This document shows positions 17,988 to 26,678 of a stretch of 64,000 nucleotides of DNA, in pieces. This DNA comes from Dietzia natronolimnaea (lineage in GTDB: Bacteria; Actinomycetota; Actinomycetes; Mycobacteriales; Mycobacteriaceae). The notes below the pieces were generated by a model. It saw only the letters and a program-made list of their open reading frames with translations, had not been told where the DNA came from and made no database searches. The stretch is taken from the NCBI RefSeq assembly GCF_039525805.1, contig NZ_BAAAHZ010000003.1. One strand, given 5' to 3'. How positions within the stretch are numbered: the first letter of the stretch is position 1; every line of letters begins with the position of its first letter. A program made the translations under genes and the position numbers.

Positions 17988-18680
17988 GTGAACTCCGCTG
18001 CACACCCGAGGCCCGAGGGGGACGACGACGACTTCGGCGTCCCCGCACTACCCGAGAAACCGCTGCTGCGCGGGTGGATCCACGCCGGGACGCTGCCGGT
18101 GGCCGTGGTCCTCGGCGTGGTCCTCACCGTCCTGGCGGACGGGACCGCGCTGAAATGGGCGTGCGCGGTGTTCCTGGCCACGTCGTCGCTGCTCTTCGGG
18201 ATCTCGGCCCTCTACCACCGCCGTACCTGGGGCCCGGAGGCCACCGCGCTGTTGCGCCGGCTGGACCACTCGAACATCTTCCTGCTCATCGCGGGCACCT
18301 ACACCCCCATGACGGTCGCCGCGCTCGACCCCCCGGCCAGCACGATCCTGCTGGTGATCGTGTGGACGGGCGCGCTGATCGGTATCGCGTTCCGCCTGTT
18401 CTGGTTGTCGGCGCCCCGGTGGTTGTACGTGGTGCTGTACATCGTCCTGGGCTGGACGGCGGTGTGGTTCGCCGGCGACCTCGTCGAGGCCAACCTCGTG
18501 GGGGTCGCACTCGTGGTCGCCGGCGGCATGGCCTACACGGGCGGGGCCGTGGTCTACGGGCTCAAGCGGCCGAATCCCGTTCCCGGGGTCTTCGGCTTCC
18601 ACGAGGTCTTCCACACCTGCACGGTCATCGCGTTCGCCTGTCACTGGGCGGCGATGTTCCTCTTCATCACGCAGTCCTGA
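17988..18680 (+). CDS. Hemolysin III / PAQR-family membrane protein
   Basis: A 230-residue protein with seven predicted membrane helices and the family motifs SALYHRRTW (about 65-73), DHSNIFLLIAGTYTPM (about 84-99) and the closing HEVFHTCTVIAFACHW (about 205-220). The conserved His, Asp and Ser residues form a probable metal site as in PAQR proteins. The bacterial role is unclear despite the hemolysin name. It follows fadD17 by 20 bases with a GTG start but has no known link to steroid metabolism, and a strong hairpin closes the unit. The homologous place in M. tuberculosis is occupied by other genes. Confidence 0.88.
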   Translation: MNSAAHPRPEGDDDDFGVPALPEKPLLRGWIHAGTLPVAVVLGVVLTVLADGTALKWACAVFLATSSLLFGISALYHRRTWGPEATALLRRLDHSNIFLLIAGTYTPMTVAALDPPASTILLVIVWTGALIGIAFRLFWLSAPRWLYVVLYIVLGWTAVWFAGDLVEANLVGVALVVAGGMAYTGGAVVYGLKRPNPVPGVFGFHEVFHTCTVIAFACHWAAMFLFITQS

Positions 18681-18737
18681 GCCGCCCCACGGCGCGTGAG
18701 CGGGCATCCGCGGCCGCGCCTGTACGCCCAGAACACA

Positions 18738-18803
18738 GCCGCCCCCGGCGATGAACTCTCGCGTGCGCATCGGTGCGGGCGAGGGTTCATCGCCGGGGGC
18801 GGC
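18738..18803 (+). terminator. Strong hairpin after the fadE26-hlyIII unit
   Basis: Two perfectly complementary 19-base arms (18738-18756 and 18785-18803) surround a 28-base loop that can itself pair (CTCGC with GCGAG). It lies between convergent genes and could stop transcription from both sides. Confidence 0.75.
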
Positions 18804-18832
18804 AGTGAACGAAATGCGGACGCGCGCTGACG

Positions 18833-18902
18833 TCGGCCCAGGGTGATCAGCCCAGGGTGGTCGGCCCAGGGTGATCAGCCCAGGGTGATCAGCCGAGGGT
18901 GC
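18833..18902. repeat. Five 14-bp tandem repeats over a gene 3' end
   Basis: The unit TCAGCCCAGGGTGA (TCGG in units 1 and 3) occurs five times back to back. The unit at 18889-18902 contains the true stop codon of the minus-strand nitronate-monooxygenase-like gene, and the other units extend past it. Confidence 0.95.
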
Positions 18903-20001
18903 CGCGCAGGCGCTCCACCGCCGCCTCGTACTCTCTCGCGATCTGGGCCATCGTCTCGGCGACCGGGACGACACCCTCCAGGGAACCGATGATCTGGCCC
19001 GCCGGCATGGCCACGACCTCCGGATCCTGCGCCTCCGAGATCCGCTGGTGCGCCTCCGCGACGAGGATGTTCTGCAGCGGCATCGGCAACGGACTCGGCG
19101 CACCCTCGGCCGCCCACGCCTCGGTCCACTTGCTCTTGAGCAGGCGCGCGGGCTTGCCCGAGTAGATGCGGGTGCGGACGGTATCGGCACTGGTGGCCGC
19201 GACGAGCGCCTCCTGCATCGCCTTGGAGCCGCCGTCATCGCCGTACTCCGCGGCGGTGAGCCACCGGGAGCCCATCCACGCCCCCTCGGCGCCCATGCCG
19301 ATCGCGGCCGCGACCTGCGAGCCGCTCCCGATCCCGCCGGCGGCCAGCACGGGCGCGCGCCCGTCGAGCGCAGCGACGATCTCCGGCACCAGAACGAGGG
19401 TCGCGACCTCGCCGGTGTGGCCGCCGGCCTCCCCGCCCTGGGCGATCACGATGTCGACGCCGTTGTCCACGTGCGCGAGCGCGTGCTTCTTCGCACCGGC
19501 GAGCGCGGCGACCTTGATCCCGTTGGCGTGCGCGAGGTCCACGATGTGCTTGGGCGGGGAGCCGAGCGCGTTGGCGATGAGCACCGGGCGGTGCTTGAGC
19601 GACATCTCGACGTGCGCCTCGGCGACCGAGTGGAGCCACCCCAGGACACCGGCGTTGTGCTCGGCGTCGTCACCGAGGGGCGGCACCCCGAGGTCGTCGA
19701 GGACCCGGGAGACGAACGCCTTGTGCTCCTCGGGGATCATCGCGGCGATGTCGGTGGTGCTGCCCTCGGTGGGTACCTTGTTCGGCATGACGATGTCCAC
19801 GCCGTACGGCTTCCCGTCCGTGTTCTCGTCCATCCAGGTCAGGACCTCGTCGAGCTCGGCCGCGTCGTTGTAGCGGACGCACCCGAGGACGCCCATGCCG
19901 CCGGCGCGCGTCACCGCTGCGGCGACCGCCTTGGACGGGGTGAAGGCGAAGACCGGGTACTCGATCCCGAATTTCTCCGCGAGTGGGGTACGGATGCTCA
20001 C
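18889..20001 (-). CDS. Nitronate monooxygenase (NPD)-family flavoprotein
   Basis: A 370-residue FMN-binding TIM barrel. IAQGGEAGGHTGEVATLVLVP (broken here after 20) near residues 190-209 and the VLAAGGIGSGSQVAAAIGMG stretch near 220 are the flavin/phosphate motifs of 2-nitropropane-dioxygenase-like proteins. IpdC in this locus belongs to the same superfamily, so the name need not reflect nitronate chemistry. The GTG start at 20001 overlaps the fadD19 stop (GTGA), implying one transcript and probably a role in side-chain processing. Function is inferred. Confidence 0.82.
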   Translation of the reverse strand: MSIRTPLAEKFGIEYPVFAFTPSKAVAAAVTRAGGMGVLGCVRYNDAAELDEVLTWMDENTDGKPYGVDIVMPNKVPTEGSTTDIAAMIPEEHKAFVSRVLDDLGVPPLGDDAEHNAGVLGWLHSVAEAHVEMSLKHRPVLIANALGSPPKHIVDLAHANGIKVAALAGAKKHALAHVDNGVDIVIAQGGEAGGHTGEVATLVLVPEIVAALDGRAPVLAAGGIGSGSQVAAAIGMGAEGAWMGSRWLTAAEYGDDGGSKAMQEALVAATSADTVRTRIYSGKPARLLKSKWTEAWAAEGAPSPLPMPLQNILVAEAHQRISEAQDPEVVAMPAGQIIGSLEGVVPVAETMAQIAREYEAAVERLRGTLG

Positions 20002-21635
20002 TTGCTGATCTCCTGGCTGTCGTCTGCGGGGCGGGACGCGGCGATCTCCGCGGCCCATCGGTAGTCGGGTTTGCCCGCGGGATTGCGCTTGACCGATTGC
20101 TCGACCCACAGCGCTCGCGGGCACTTGTAGCGGGCGATCTCTCGCCGCGCGTGGTCGTTCAGCTCGTCGATCGGCGGGCACTTGCCGTCACGCGTGTGGA
20201 GCACGGCGGCGACCTTGTGACCCATCCGCTCGTCGGGGACGCCGATCACGAGCGCGTCGTACACGTCGGGGTGCGTCTTGAGGGCGGCCTCGACCTCCTC
20301 CGGGTGGACCTTCTCGCCTCCGGTGTTGATGGAGACCGATCCGCGGCCGAGCATCGTGACGGTGCCGTCCTCCTCGACCCGGGCGTCGTCACCGGGGATC
20401 GAGTAGCGCTTCCCGCCGTACGTCTTGAACGTGGCCGCGGTCTTGACCTCGTCCTTGTAGTACCCCACCGGGATGTGCCCGGTGCGCGCGACCTTGCCGA
20501 TGACCTCGGAACCGGGCTGGACCTCGTTGCCCTCGGAGTCGAGGACCGTGGTCTCCCCGTCGATCTTCACGCGGGGTCCACCGGTGTGGGTCTTGCCCTT
20601 CTCCGCGAGCGCGATCCCGGAGAAGCCGGTCTCGGAGGACCCGATCGAGTCCGAGAGCATGACGTTCGGGAACGCCTCGATGAACTGGTCCTTGACCGAG
20701 GGCGAGAACAGGGCCGCGGAGGACCCGATGTAGAACAACGACGACGAGTCGTACTTCTCCGCGTCCCATGCCTCGATCAGGGGACGCGCCATGGCGTCTC
20801 CCGTGATGAACAGGAGATTGATCTTGTGCTCGGTGACGGTCCGCCAGACGGTCTCGGCGTCGAACTCCGGGATGAGCACGCTGGTGTGGCCGGCGAACAG
20901 CGCCATGAGGATCGCCCACTGGGCACCACCGTGGATGAGCGGGGGCAGGGCGGCGCGGACCAGGACGCCACCGTCGACCGCCTTGTTCGCCAGCTCCCAC
21001 TCGTCCGCGACCTTCTCACCGGTGAGGAAGTCGATGCCGCCGCCGAGGACCATGAACACGTCCTCCTGACGCCACATCACTCCCTTCGGGGAGCCCGTGG
21101 TGCCGCCGGTGTAGAGCATGTAGATGTCGTCGTTCGAGCGTTCGTCGAAGTCGCGCTCCGGCGACTGCGCCGCCAGCGCGTCGTCGTAGTGGGCGACGGA
21201 GACCCCGTCGGGCGTCTGCGGGTCAGGGGTGTCGGTGCCGTCCTCGATGACCAGGCAGTGCCGGACCCCCGGCGTGTTGGGCAGGGCCCGGGCGAGCACG
21301 TCCGAATAGCGCCGCTCGTGGACCACCACGACGGAGTCGGAGTTGTCGAGCAGGTACTCGAGCTCGGCCGGGACGTACCGGTAGTTGACGTTGACCATCA
21401 CGGCGCGGATCTTGAAGATCGCGACCATCGCCTCGACCGCCTCGATGGTGTTGCGGCTGTACACCGCCACCTTGTCGTCGGGTCCGACACCGACGGACCG
21501 GAGGTGGTGGGCGAGCCTGTTGGCCCGCTCCTCCAGTTCCCTGAAGGTGAACGACCGACCCTCCTGGACCAGGACGACCCGGTCCGGAACGCGATCGACA
21601 CTGTGCTCGACGAGATCTCCGATGGTGTACGCCAT
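19998..21635 (-). CDS. fadD19: Steroid-CoA ligase FadD19
   Basis: A 545-residue AMP-forming ligase with YTGGTTGSPKGVMWR near residue 180, a domain-linking hinge near SIPGDDARVEEDG and the catalytic lysine region NPAGKPDYRW at the end. FadD19 loads CoA onto the C26/C24 carboxyl of cholesterol-derived steroids before side-chain beta-oxidation. The frame stays open to 22097, but homologous sequence begins at MAYTIGDLVEHSVDRVPDR, so the ATG at 21635 is chosen. A KstR-type site ends 11 bases upstream, which suggests a very short leader. Confidence 0.92.
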   Translation of the reverse strand: MAYTIGDLVEHSVDRVPDRVVLVQEGRSFTFRELEERANRLAHHLRSVGVGPDDKVAVYSRNTIEAVEAMVAIFKIRAVMVNVNYRYVPAELEYLLDNSDSVVVVHERRYSDVLARALPNTPGVRHCLVIEDGTDTPDPQTPDGVSVAHYDDALAAQSPERDFDERSNDDIYMLYTGGTTGSPKGVMWRQEDVFMVLGGGIDFLTGEKVADEWELANKAVDGGVLVRAALPPLIHGGAQWAILMALFAGHTSVLIPEFDAETVWRTVTEHKINLLFITGDAMARPLIEAWDAEKYDSSSLFYIGSSAALFSPSVKDQFIEAFPNVMLSDSIGSSETGFSGIALAEKGKTHTGGPRVKIDGETTVLDSEGNEVQPGSEVIGKVARTGHIPVGYYKDEVKTAATFKTYGGKRYSIPGDDARVEEDGTVTMLGRGSVSINTGGEKVHPEEVEAALKTHPDVYDALVIGVPDERMGHKVAAVLHTRDGKCPPIDELNDHARREIARYKCPRALWVEQSVKRNPAGKPDYRWAAEIAASRPADDSQEISK

Positions 21636-21645
21636 ACACCCAAAG

Positions 21646-21659
21646 TAGAACGTGTTACC
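21646..21659. promoter_or_regulatory. KstR-type operator between fadD19 and echA19
   Basis: TAGAACGTGTTACC matches TnnAACnnGTTnnA except the last base. It lies 11 bases upstream of fadD19 and 52 bases upstream of the divergent echA19. Confidence 0.85.
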
Positions 21660-21711
21660 GTCGGCCGTGGGCGAAAGCCGTGAACCCGTGTAACTAATTT
21701 TTGGAGGCCCG

Positions 21712-22518
21712 ATGACCCGCGTCGAGACGCCCGAGGACCAGCACCTGCTCACCGAGCGGCGTGGACACGTCCTGGTGGTGACCATGAACCGCCCCGAGGC
21801 GCGCAACGCGCTGTCCGGGCCGATGATGCGCGGCATGGAGGCGGCGTGGGATCTGGTGGACTCCGACCCGGACATCCGCGCGTGCATCCTGACCGGCGCG
21901 GGCGGGTACTTCTGCGCGGGTGCGGATCTCAAGGCGATGAACAAGGACGCGCCGGGCGACAAGTTCGCGGGTGGGGGCTGGGACCTGACCCGTCTGCCCG
22001 CGCTGCTCAAGGGGCGCCGGCTGAGCAAGCCGCTCATCGCCGCGGTCGAGGGCCCGGCGATCGCCGGCGGGACCGAGATCCTGCAGGGCACCGACATCCG
22101 GGTCGCCGGGCGCTCCGCCAGGTTCGGCGTCTCCGAGGCCCGCTGGGGCCTGTACCCCCTCGGCGGCTCCGCGGTGCGACTCGTGCGTCAGATCCCCTAC
22201 ACCGTCGCGATGGAGGTCCTCATGACGGGCCGCCATCTCACCGCCGAGGAGGCGGAGCGGTTCGGGCTGATCGGCCACGTGGTCGAGGACGGCACCGCCC
22301 TGGACAAGGCCCTGGAGATCGCCGGGCTCATCGCCGCGAACGGGCCCCTCGCGGTGCAGGGGATGATCGAGACCATCCGGCGCACCGAGGGCATGCACGA
22401 GGAGGAGGCCTTCCGCGTCGACGCCGAGGTCGGCGGACGGGTCTTCGCCTCTGCCGATGCCAAGGAGGGCCCTCGCGCGTTCGCGGAGAAGCGCAGGCCC
22501 GAGTTCCGCGGGGAGTGA
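21712..22518 (+). CDS. echA19: Enoyl-CoA hydratase EchA19
   Basis: A 268-residue crotonase. The oxyanion-hole loops are visible as NRPEARNALS (about 24-33), GGYFCAGADLKAM (about 65-77) and AIAGGTEILQGTDIRV (about 118-133), and the second acidic residue region SEARWGLYP is near 142. EchA19 hydrates the enoyl-CoA of the cholesterol side chain in mycobacteria. A strong GGAGG site stands 5 bases before the ATG. It is monocistronic on this strand and shares the intergenic KstR-type site with fadD19. Confidence 0.9.
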   Translation: MTRVETPEDQHLLTERRGHVLVVTMNRPEARNALSGPMMRGMEAAWDLVDSDPDIRACILTGAGGYFCAGADLKAMNKDAPGDKFAGGGWDLTRLPALLKGRRLSKPLIAAVEGPAIAGGTEILQGTDIRVAGRSARFGVSEARWGLYPLGGSAVRLVRQIPYTVAMEVLMTGRHLTAEEAERFGLIGHVVEDGTALDKALEIAGLIAANGPLAVQGMIETIRRTEGMHEEEAFRVDAEVGGRVFASADAKEGPRAFAEKRRPEFRGE

Positions 22519-22536
22519 CCGGGCTCCCGGACCCGA

Positions 22537-23997
22537 CTAGAGCCCCAGCCGGGTCCGGGCCTTCATCACCCCGAGGTACCCCGAGGCCAGCCTCTTCTTG
22601 CCCGCGGTGAACGGGGGCGCGAGCACCCGGGAGACGTTGACGTCGTAGGAGTGCATCGCGACGGCGCGCTCGTGGGTGAACGTCCGGAATCCGTAGTGCC
22701 CGTGGTAGCCGCCCATCCCCGAATCGCCGACCCCGCCGAAGGGGACGGCCGGGGAGGCCATCCCGATGCCGAAGTCGTTGCCGTAGATGTTTCCCGAGCG
22801 GGTGCGGTCGGCCACGGTGTCGAAGCGGCTGTTCTTCTGGCCGTACCAGTACAGGACCAGCGGGCTGGGCCGCTCGTTGATGTAGCGGACCGCCTCGTCG
22901 AGGCTCCGGTATCCGAAGACCGTGAGTACGGGCCCGAACACCTCGTCCGAGTCGATCTCCATCTCGGGCGTCACACCGGTGAGAAGGGTGGGTGCGATCT
23001 TCCGGACACCCGCGTCCGGCAACCGCTCCCCCGCCGGGGTGGCGTCGCGCCTGACGGCACCCTTGTCCACGGCGTCGTCGATCAGGCCGACGACGCGCTC
23101 GTAGTTGGACGTGTTGACGATCGCGGTGTACTCCGGGTTGCCCACGATCGCCGGCAGGGTCCTGCGCCACTCGTCCAGGACGGTGTCGCAGAACCTGTCC
23201 ACCTCCGCCCGGGGGACGAAGACGTAGTCCGGGCACATGCACACCTGGCCGCCGTTGATCATGCGGGATGCCGCGATGCCCCGCGCGGCGCGGTCGAGGT
23301 CGGCGCTGGTGTCCACCACGACGGGGTTCTTGCCGCCCAGTTCGAGGGTGACCGGGGTGAGGTTGTCGGCGGCGTCCCTGGCGACGGACCTGCCGACGCC
23401 CGGGGAGCCGGTGAAGAACAGGTGGTCGAAGGGCAGACGGGAGAAGTCCGAACCGCGGCCGTGTTCGGGCCCCGCGACGGCCAACTCGTCGACGGCGAAG
23501 TACTCGGGAGCCCGGCTGCAGAGCACCTCGGTCGTGCGCGCGGTGACCGACGACGGCCGGAGCATGACCCGGTTGCCCGCGGCGAGCGCCGACCCGGCCG
23601 GCACGATCGTCAGGTACAGGGGGAAGTTCCAGGGGCCGATGATCCCGACGACGCCCTTGGGGTCGTGGCGGACCTGCTGGGTGAACCCCACCGCGTCGAG
23701 GGCTCGGGAGACCCGCTTCGGCCTCATCCACCTGGCGAGGTGGCCGCGCTGATGATCCAGGTCCGGGATCGATGAGGCGATGTCGGTGATCGTGGAGAGC
23801 GTCTCGGGCCGGCACCCGTAGTCCTCGCGGATCGCCTCGGTGAACTCGGCCGCGTTGTCCAGGACGAGGTGCTTGAGCCGCTGGATCCGATCGCGCCGTA
23901 TCCCGGCCTCGGGCTGCGGGTCGGCGAGGAACGCCTGCTGCTGCCGCTCGAGGATCTGGTCGAGCGTGAGATCACGGGCGGTCGGGGTACTGGTCAT
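22537..23997 (-). CDS. Aldehyde dehydrogenase, coniferyl-aldehyde-dehydrogenase-like
   Basis: A 486-residue NAD(P)-dependent aldehyde dehydrogenase. The cofactor motif GIIGPWNFPLYL is near 115, the general base Glu lies in ELGGKNPVVV (near 215) and the nucleophilic Cys in NGGQVCMCPDYV (near 250). EVFGPVL and the C-terminal GGVGDSGMGGYHG are typical of the CALDH subgroup. It lies 70 bases downstream of an acyl-CoA ligase gene, so it may oxidise a steroid side-chain aldehyde to the acid that the ligase activates; the substrate is inferred. The frame extends upstream antisense to the ligase, and ATG 23997 is the sensible start. Confidence 0.87.
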   Translation of the reverse strand: MTSTPTARDLTLDQILERQQQAFLADPQPEAGIRRDRIQRLKHLVLDNAAEFTEAIREDYGCRPETLSTITDIASSIPDLDHQRGHLARWMRPKRVSRALDAVGFTQQVRHDPKGVVGIIGPWNFPLYLTIVPAGSALAAGNRVMLRPSSVTARTTEVLCSRAPEYFAVDELAVAGPEHGRGSDFSRLPFDHLFFTGSPGVGRSVARDAADNLTPVTLELGGKNPVVVDTSADLDRAARGIAASRMINGGQVCMCPDYVFVPRAEVDRFCDTVLDEWRRTLPAIVGNPEYTAIVNTSNYERVVGLIDDAVDKGAVRRDATPAGERLPDAGVRKIAPTLLTGVTPEMEIDSDEVFGPVLTVFGYRSLDEAVRYINERPSPLVLYWYGQKNSRFDTVADRTRSGNIYGNDFGIGMASPAVPFGGVGDSGMGGYHGHYGFRTFTHERAVAMHSYDVNVSRVLAPPFTAGKKRLASGYLGVMKARTRLGL

Positions 23998-24047
23998 GCG
24001 TCCAGGGTAGTGAGCGGCCCCCGTGGCCGGTGGGTAACCGGGCCGGC

Positions 24048-24091
24048 GGGCGTCCGCCCGATACGGCTCACCGGGCGTCCGCCCAGTACGG
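24048..24091. repeat. Direct repeat over the 3' end of the fadD-type gene
   Basis: Two copies of GGGCGTCCGCCC followed by two variable bases and TACGG, at 24048-24066 and 24073-24091, 25 bases apart. The inner copy lies in the coding end of the ligase gene and the stop codon sits between the copies. Confidence 0.85.
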
Positions 24092-25672
24092 ATCCTTGAG
24101 CTTGCGCTTGACCAACTTGCCGTTGGCCTGCCGGGGCAGCTCCTCCACCACGTCGATCGACCGCGGCATCTTGAACTTGGCCAGTCGGCCGGAGAGGTCC
24201 TCGAGGATCTGCGACTTGAGGTCGTCGGACTCCACGTAACCCTCGGCCAGCTCGACCACGGCCTTGACCTCCTCACCCCAGTCGGGGTGCGGGATGCCGA
24301 ACACCGCCACGTCGCGGACGGCGTCGTGGCGGGTCATCTCCGACTCGATCTCGGCCGGGTAGATGTTCACCCCGCCGGAGATGATCATGTCGTTCTTGCG
24401 GTCGCACAGGAACAGATAACCGTCGGAGTCCACGTAGCCGATGTCGCCCATCGTGAACAGCTCGCCGACGTAGGTCTTCGCGGTCTTCTCCGCGTCCTGG
24501 TGGTACTCGAACCTGGACCCGTGCATCTGGAGGTAGACGTTGCCCGTCTCGCCGGCGGGGAGCTCGTTGCCGTCGTCGTCGAGGATCTTCAGGGTCGTGG
24601 TCTTCCACGGCCGACCCACGCTTCCGGGCTTACGCAGCCACTCCTCGCCCGTGATGGTGCAGCCACCACCCTCGGTGCCGGCGTAGTACTCGGTGAGGAC
24701 GGGTCCCCACCAGTCCAACATCGCCTGCTTGACGTGCTTCGGACACGGGGCGGCGCCGTGGACGATCGTCCGGAGGCTCGACACGTCGTACTTCGCGCGC
24801 ACGTCCTCCGGCAGTTCGAGCAGGCGCGAGAACTGGGTCGGGACCATGTGGGACTGGGTCACCCCGTGGGCGTCGATGAGACGCAGCATCTCCTCCGGGG
24901 CCCACTTGTCCATGAGCACCACCGTCTGGCCCAGGTTGAGCGAGATGGCGACGAAGTTGAGGACGGCCGTGTGGTAGAGCGGTGAGCCGCAGATGTGCAC
25001 GTTATCCGCGCCCTGGATGCCGAAGCCGGCGAAGAAGAAGTAGTTGGGAACCGTCACCTGGTCGGGAGAGGCGCCGGTCAGAGGCCTGCGCACGCCCTTG
25101 GGGCGACCGGTGGTGCCCGAGGTGTAGAGCATCGGGGCGCCGAGGGTGCGGCCCGACGGCAAGGGGTCCTCCCCCTCGGCCGGGACGGCGAGCTCGGAGA
25201 GAGGCCGGAACCCCGGTACGTCGCCGATCGCGTAGCAGCGGGCGGGGTCGAGTCCGGCCTCGGCCGCGGCGGTGGTGGCCACGTCGGCGAACCTCTCGTC
25301 GGCCACGAACACCGTCGAGCCCGAGTTCTCCAGGATGTAGGCCACCTCGGGCCCGGTCAGATGCCAGTTGGCGGGGGCCACGTAGAGACCGATCTCGAGG
25401 GCGGCGAAGTAGACCTCGAGGAACCCGATACTGTTCGGCGCCATCAGGACGATCCCGTCCCCGGCCCCCAGCCCCAGCGCGCGCAGGCCCCGCGCGTGGC
25501 CGTGCGCCGCGTCCACGAGTTCGCCGAAGGTCACCCGGCGACCGGAGGCCTCGATCACCGCGACGCGGTCCGGCTCGGCCTCGGCGATCCGGTAGACACT
25601 GGTCACGTACTCCCCGGTCCGGTTGTTCAGGACTCCGGTCTCGGTGGGAATGGTGGGTGTGGGTGCGCTCAT
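24068..25672 (-). CDS. Acyl-CoA synthetase (FadD-type) under a KstR-type site
   Basis: A 534-residue AMP-forming ligase: LYTSGTTGRPKGVRR near residue 180, EYYAGTEGGGCTITGEEW near 325, GDIGYVDSDGYLFLCDRKNDM around 405 and the catalytic lysine at NGKLVKRKLKDPYW at the end. It is distinct from FadD17, FadD19 and FadD3 in this window. A KstR-type operator ends 10 bases before its ATG, so it should be steroid-induced. Substrate is unknown; a steroid or side-chain acid is likely from context and the adjacent aldehyde dehydrogenase. Confidence 0.88.
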   Translation of the reverse strand: MSAPTPTIPTETGVLNNRTGEYVTSVYRIAEAEPDRVAVIEASGRRVTFGELVDAAHGHARGLRALGLGAGDGIVLMAPNSIGFLEVYFAALEIGLYVAPANWHLTGPEVAYILENSGSTVFVADERFADVATTAAAEAGLDPARCYAIGDVPGFRPLSELAVPAEGEDPLPSGRTLGAPMLYTSGTTGRPKGVRRPLTGASPDQVTVPNYFFFAGFGIQGADNVHICGSPLYHTAVLNFVAISLNLGQTVVLMDKWAPEEMLRLIDAHGVTQSHMVPTQFSRLLELPEDVRAKYDVSSLRTIVHGAAPCPKHVKQAMLDWWGPVLTEYYAGTEGGGCTITGEEWLRKPGSVGRPWKTTTLKILDDDGNELPAGETGNVYLQMHGSRFEYHQDAEKTAKTYVGELFTMGDIGYVDSDGYLFLCDRKNDMIISGGVNIYPAEIESEMTRHDAVRDVAVFGIPHPDWGEEVKAVVELAEGYVESDDLKSQILEDLSGRLAKFKMPRSIDVVEELPRQANGKLVKRKLKDPYWADAR

Positions 25673-25682
25673 GACCCCAGAC

Positions 25683-25696
25683 TAGAACGTGTTCCT
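25683..25696. promoter_or_regulatory. KstR-type operator upstream of the fadD-aldehyde dehydrogenase unit
   Basis: TAGAACGTGTTCCT matches TnnAACnnGTTnnA except the final base. It lies 10 bases from the ligase start and 42 bases from the divergent DUF1707 gene. Confidence 0.85.
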
Positions 25697-25738
25697 GTCA
25701 GGGGTCCAGGGATTGACTCCGAGGACTATTCTCGACCC

Positions 25739-26626
25739 ATGTCCGCAGACCCCTCCGGGACCCGGGCGATCCGGGCCACCGACGACGACCGCACCGCCGT
25801 CATCACGGCGCTGGATTCCGCACTGGCCAGCGGTCAGCTCGACCAGTTCGAGCACTACGAGCGGGTCCGGGTGGCCACGTCCGCCCGCATGGTCGACGAC
25901 CTCCGACCGCTGTTCGCCGACCTCCAGGGGGTGAGGGTCCGGCTGCACGGCGACCGCGGTCCGACCCGAGCGGAGCCGGACCGTCAGGGTCCGCCCTCCC
26001 CGTGGACCCCGCCGGCCACGGCGACCCGCCACCCGTGGGTCGTCCTCGCGGCGGTGCTCGTGGGGGTCACGCTGGTGACCGGGGTCGTCCTGGCGGTGTC
26101 CGCGTCGGACGACCCGGACCCCGTCGGCCGGGACGTGGCGGTCGCCGACCGGTCGGGCGGCGGCGGCCAGGGCGGGTCGCGAGTCCTGGACAACCCCGCA
26201 CCCCTGTCCCCGGAGGGCCTCGAGCGGATCTTCACCTCCGCCGGCAGGGCGTCCGGGTCCGAGCTGGCCACGAGCCTGGTGGTGCACCCCGAGCACGCGG
26301 TGCTGGCCTGGACCGACCCGCAGCACCCCAGCCGGACGCTGCGCCAGCTGTACCGCGGCGGCTGGTCGGGGTGGGCCGACAGTCCCAGCACGCGCGAGGA
26401 GTCGTTCCGACTGGCGGACCTCGACGCCGCCCTGATCGCGCCGGTGGTCGCCGGCGCCCCCGAGACCCTCGGGATCGCCGGCGAGACCGGCGCCTTCCTC
26501 AGCGTCGCGGCGGACGAGGCGGGACGGCCGACCTACACCGTCCACGTGAGCAACGACGTCCACCAGAGCGGCTTCCTCGTGGTGGACCACGCCGGCGAGC
26601 CGGTGCGCGTCAACCCGCCCCGCTGA
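25739..26626 (+). CDS. DUF1707 single-pass membrane protein
   Basis: A 295-residue protein. Residues about 8-60 (IRATDDDRTAVITALDSALA and following, with GQLDQFEHYERV) match the DUF1707 domain of actinobacterial membrane proteins. One membrane helix follows at about 100-122 (PWVVLAAVLVGVTLVTGVVL), then a Gly-rich linker and an extracytoplasmic domain of about 150 residues with no motif I know. The upstream frame is antisense to the ligase; ATG 25739 gives the canonical domain start. Function unknown. It may share the intergenic KstR-type site, but there is no metabolic reason to expect this. Confidence 0.82.
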   Translation: MSADPSGTRAIRATDDDRTAVITALDSALASGQLDQFEHYERVRVATSARMVDDLRPLFADLQGVRVRLHGDRGPTRAEPDRQGPPSPWTPPATATRHPWVVLAAVLVGVTLVTGVVLAVSASDDPDPVGRDVAVADRSGGGGQGGSRVLDNPAPLSPEGLERIFTSAGRASGSELATSLVVHPEHAVLAWTDPQHPSRTLRQLYRGGWSGWADSPSTREESFRLADLDAALIAPVVAGAPETLGIAGETGAFLSVAADEAGRPTYTVHVSNDVHQSGFLVVDHAGEPVRVNPPR

Positions 26627-26678
26627 CCGACCGGCGGAACCCCCCGGCCGCCCCTCCCGAGGCCCGTCCCGCCGGCGA

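Noticed and set aside
17988..18680. A hemolysin or virulence factor
   Set aside because: The family name is historical; motifs are those of PAQR-type membrane proteins, and nothing indicates a toxin.
18889..20001. A second IpdC
   Set aside because: Same superfamily as IpdC but clearly different in sequence and coupled to fadD19; kept as an unnamed NPD-family flavoprotein.
19983..21683. A 566-residue plus-strand frame opposite fadD19, and similar long antisense frames opposite fadD3, mce4A and fadA6
   Set aside because: They show Arg/Gly/Val-rich composition without motifs, while the opposite strand encodes full-length enzymes with intact active sites.
21636..22097. N-terminal extension of FadD19 to 699 residues
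   Set aside because: The extra codons cross the KstR-type site and lie antisense to echA19; homologous sequence begins at MAYTIGDL.
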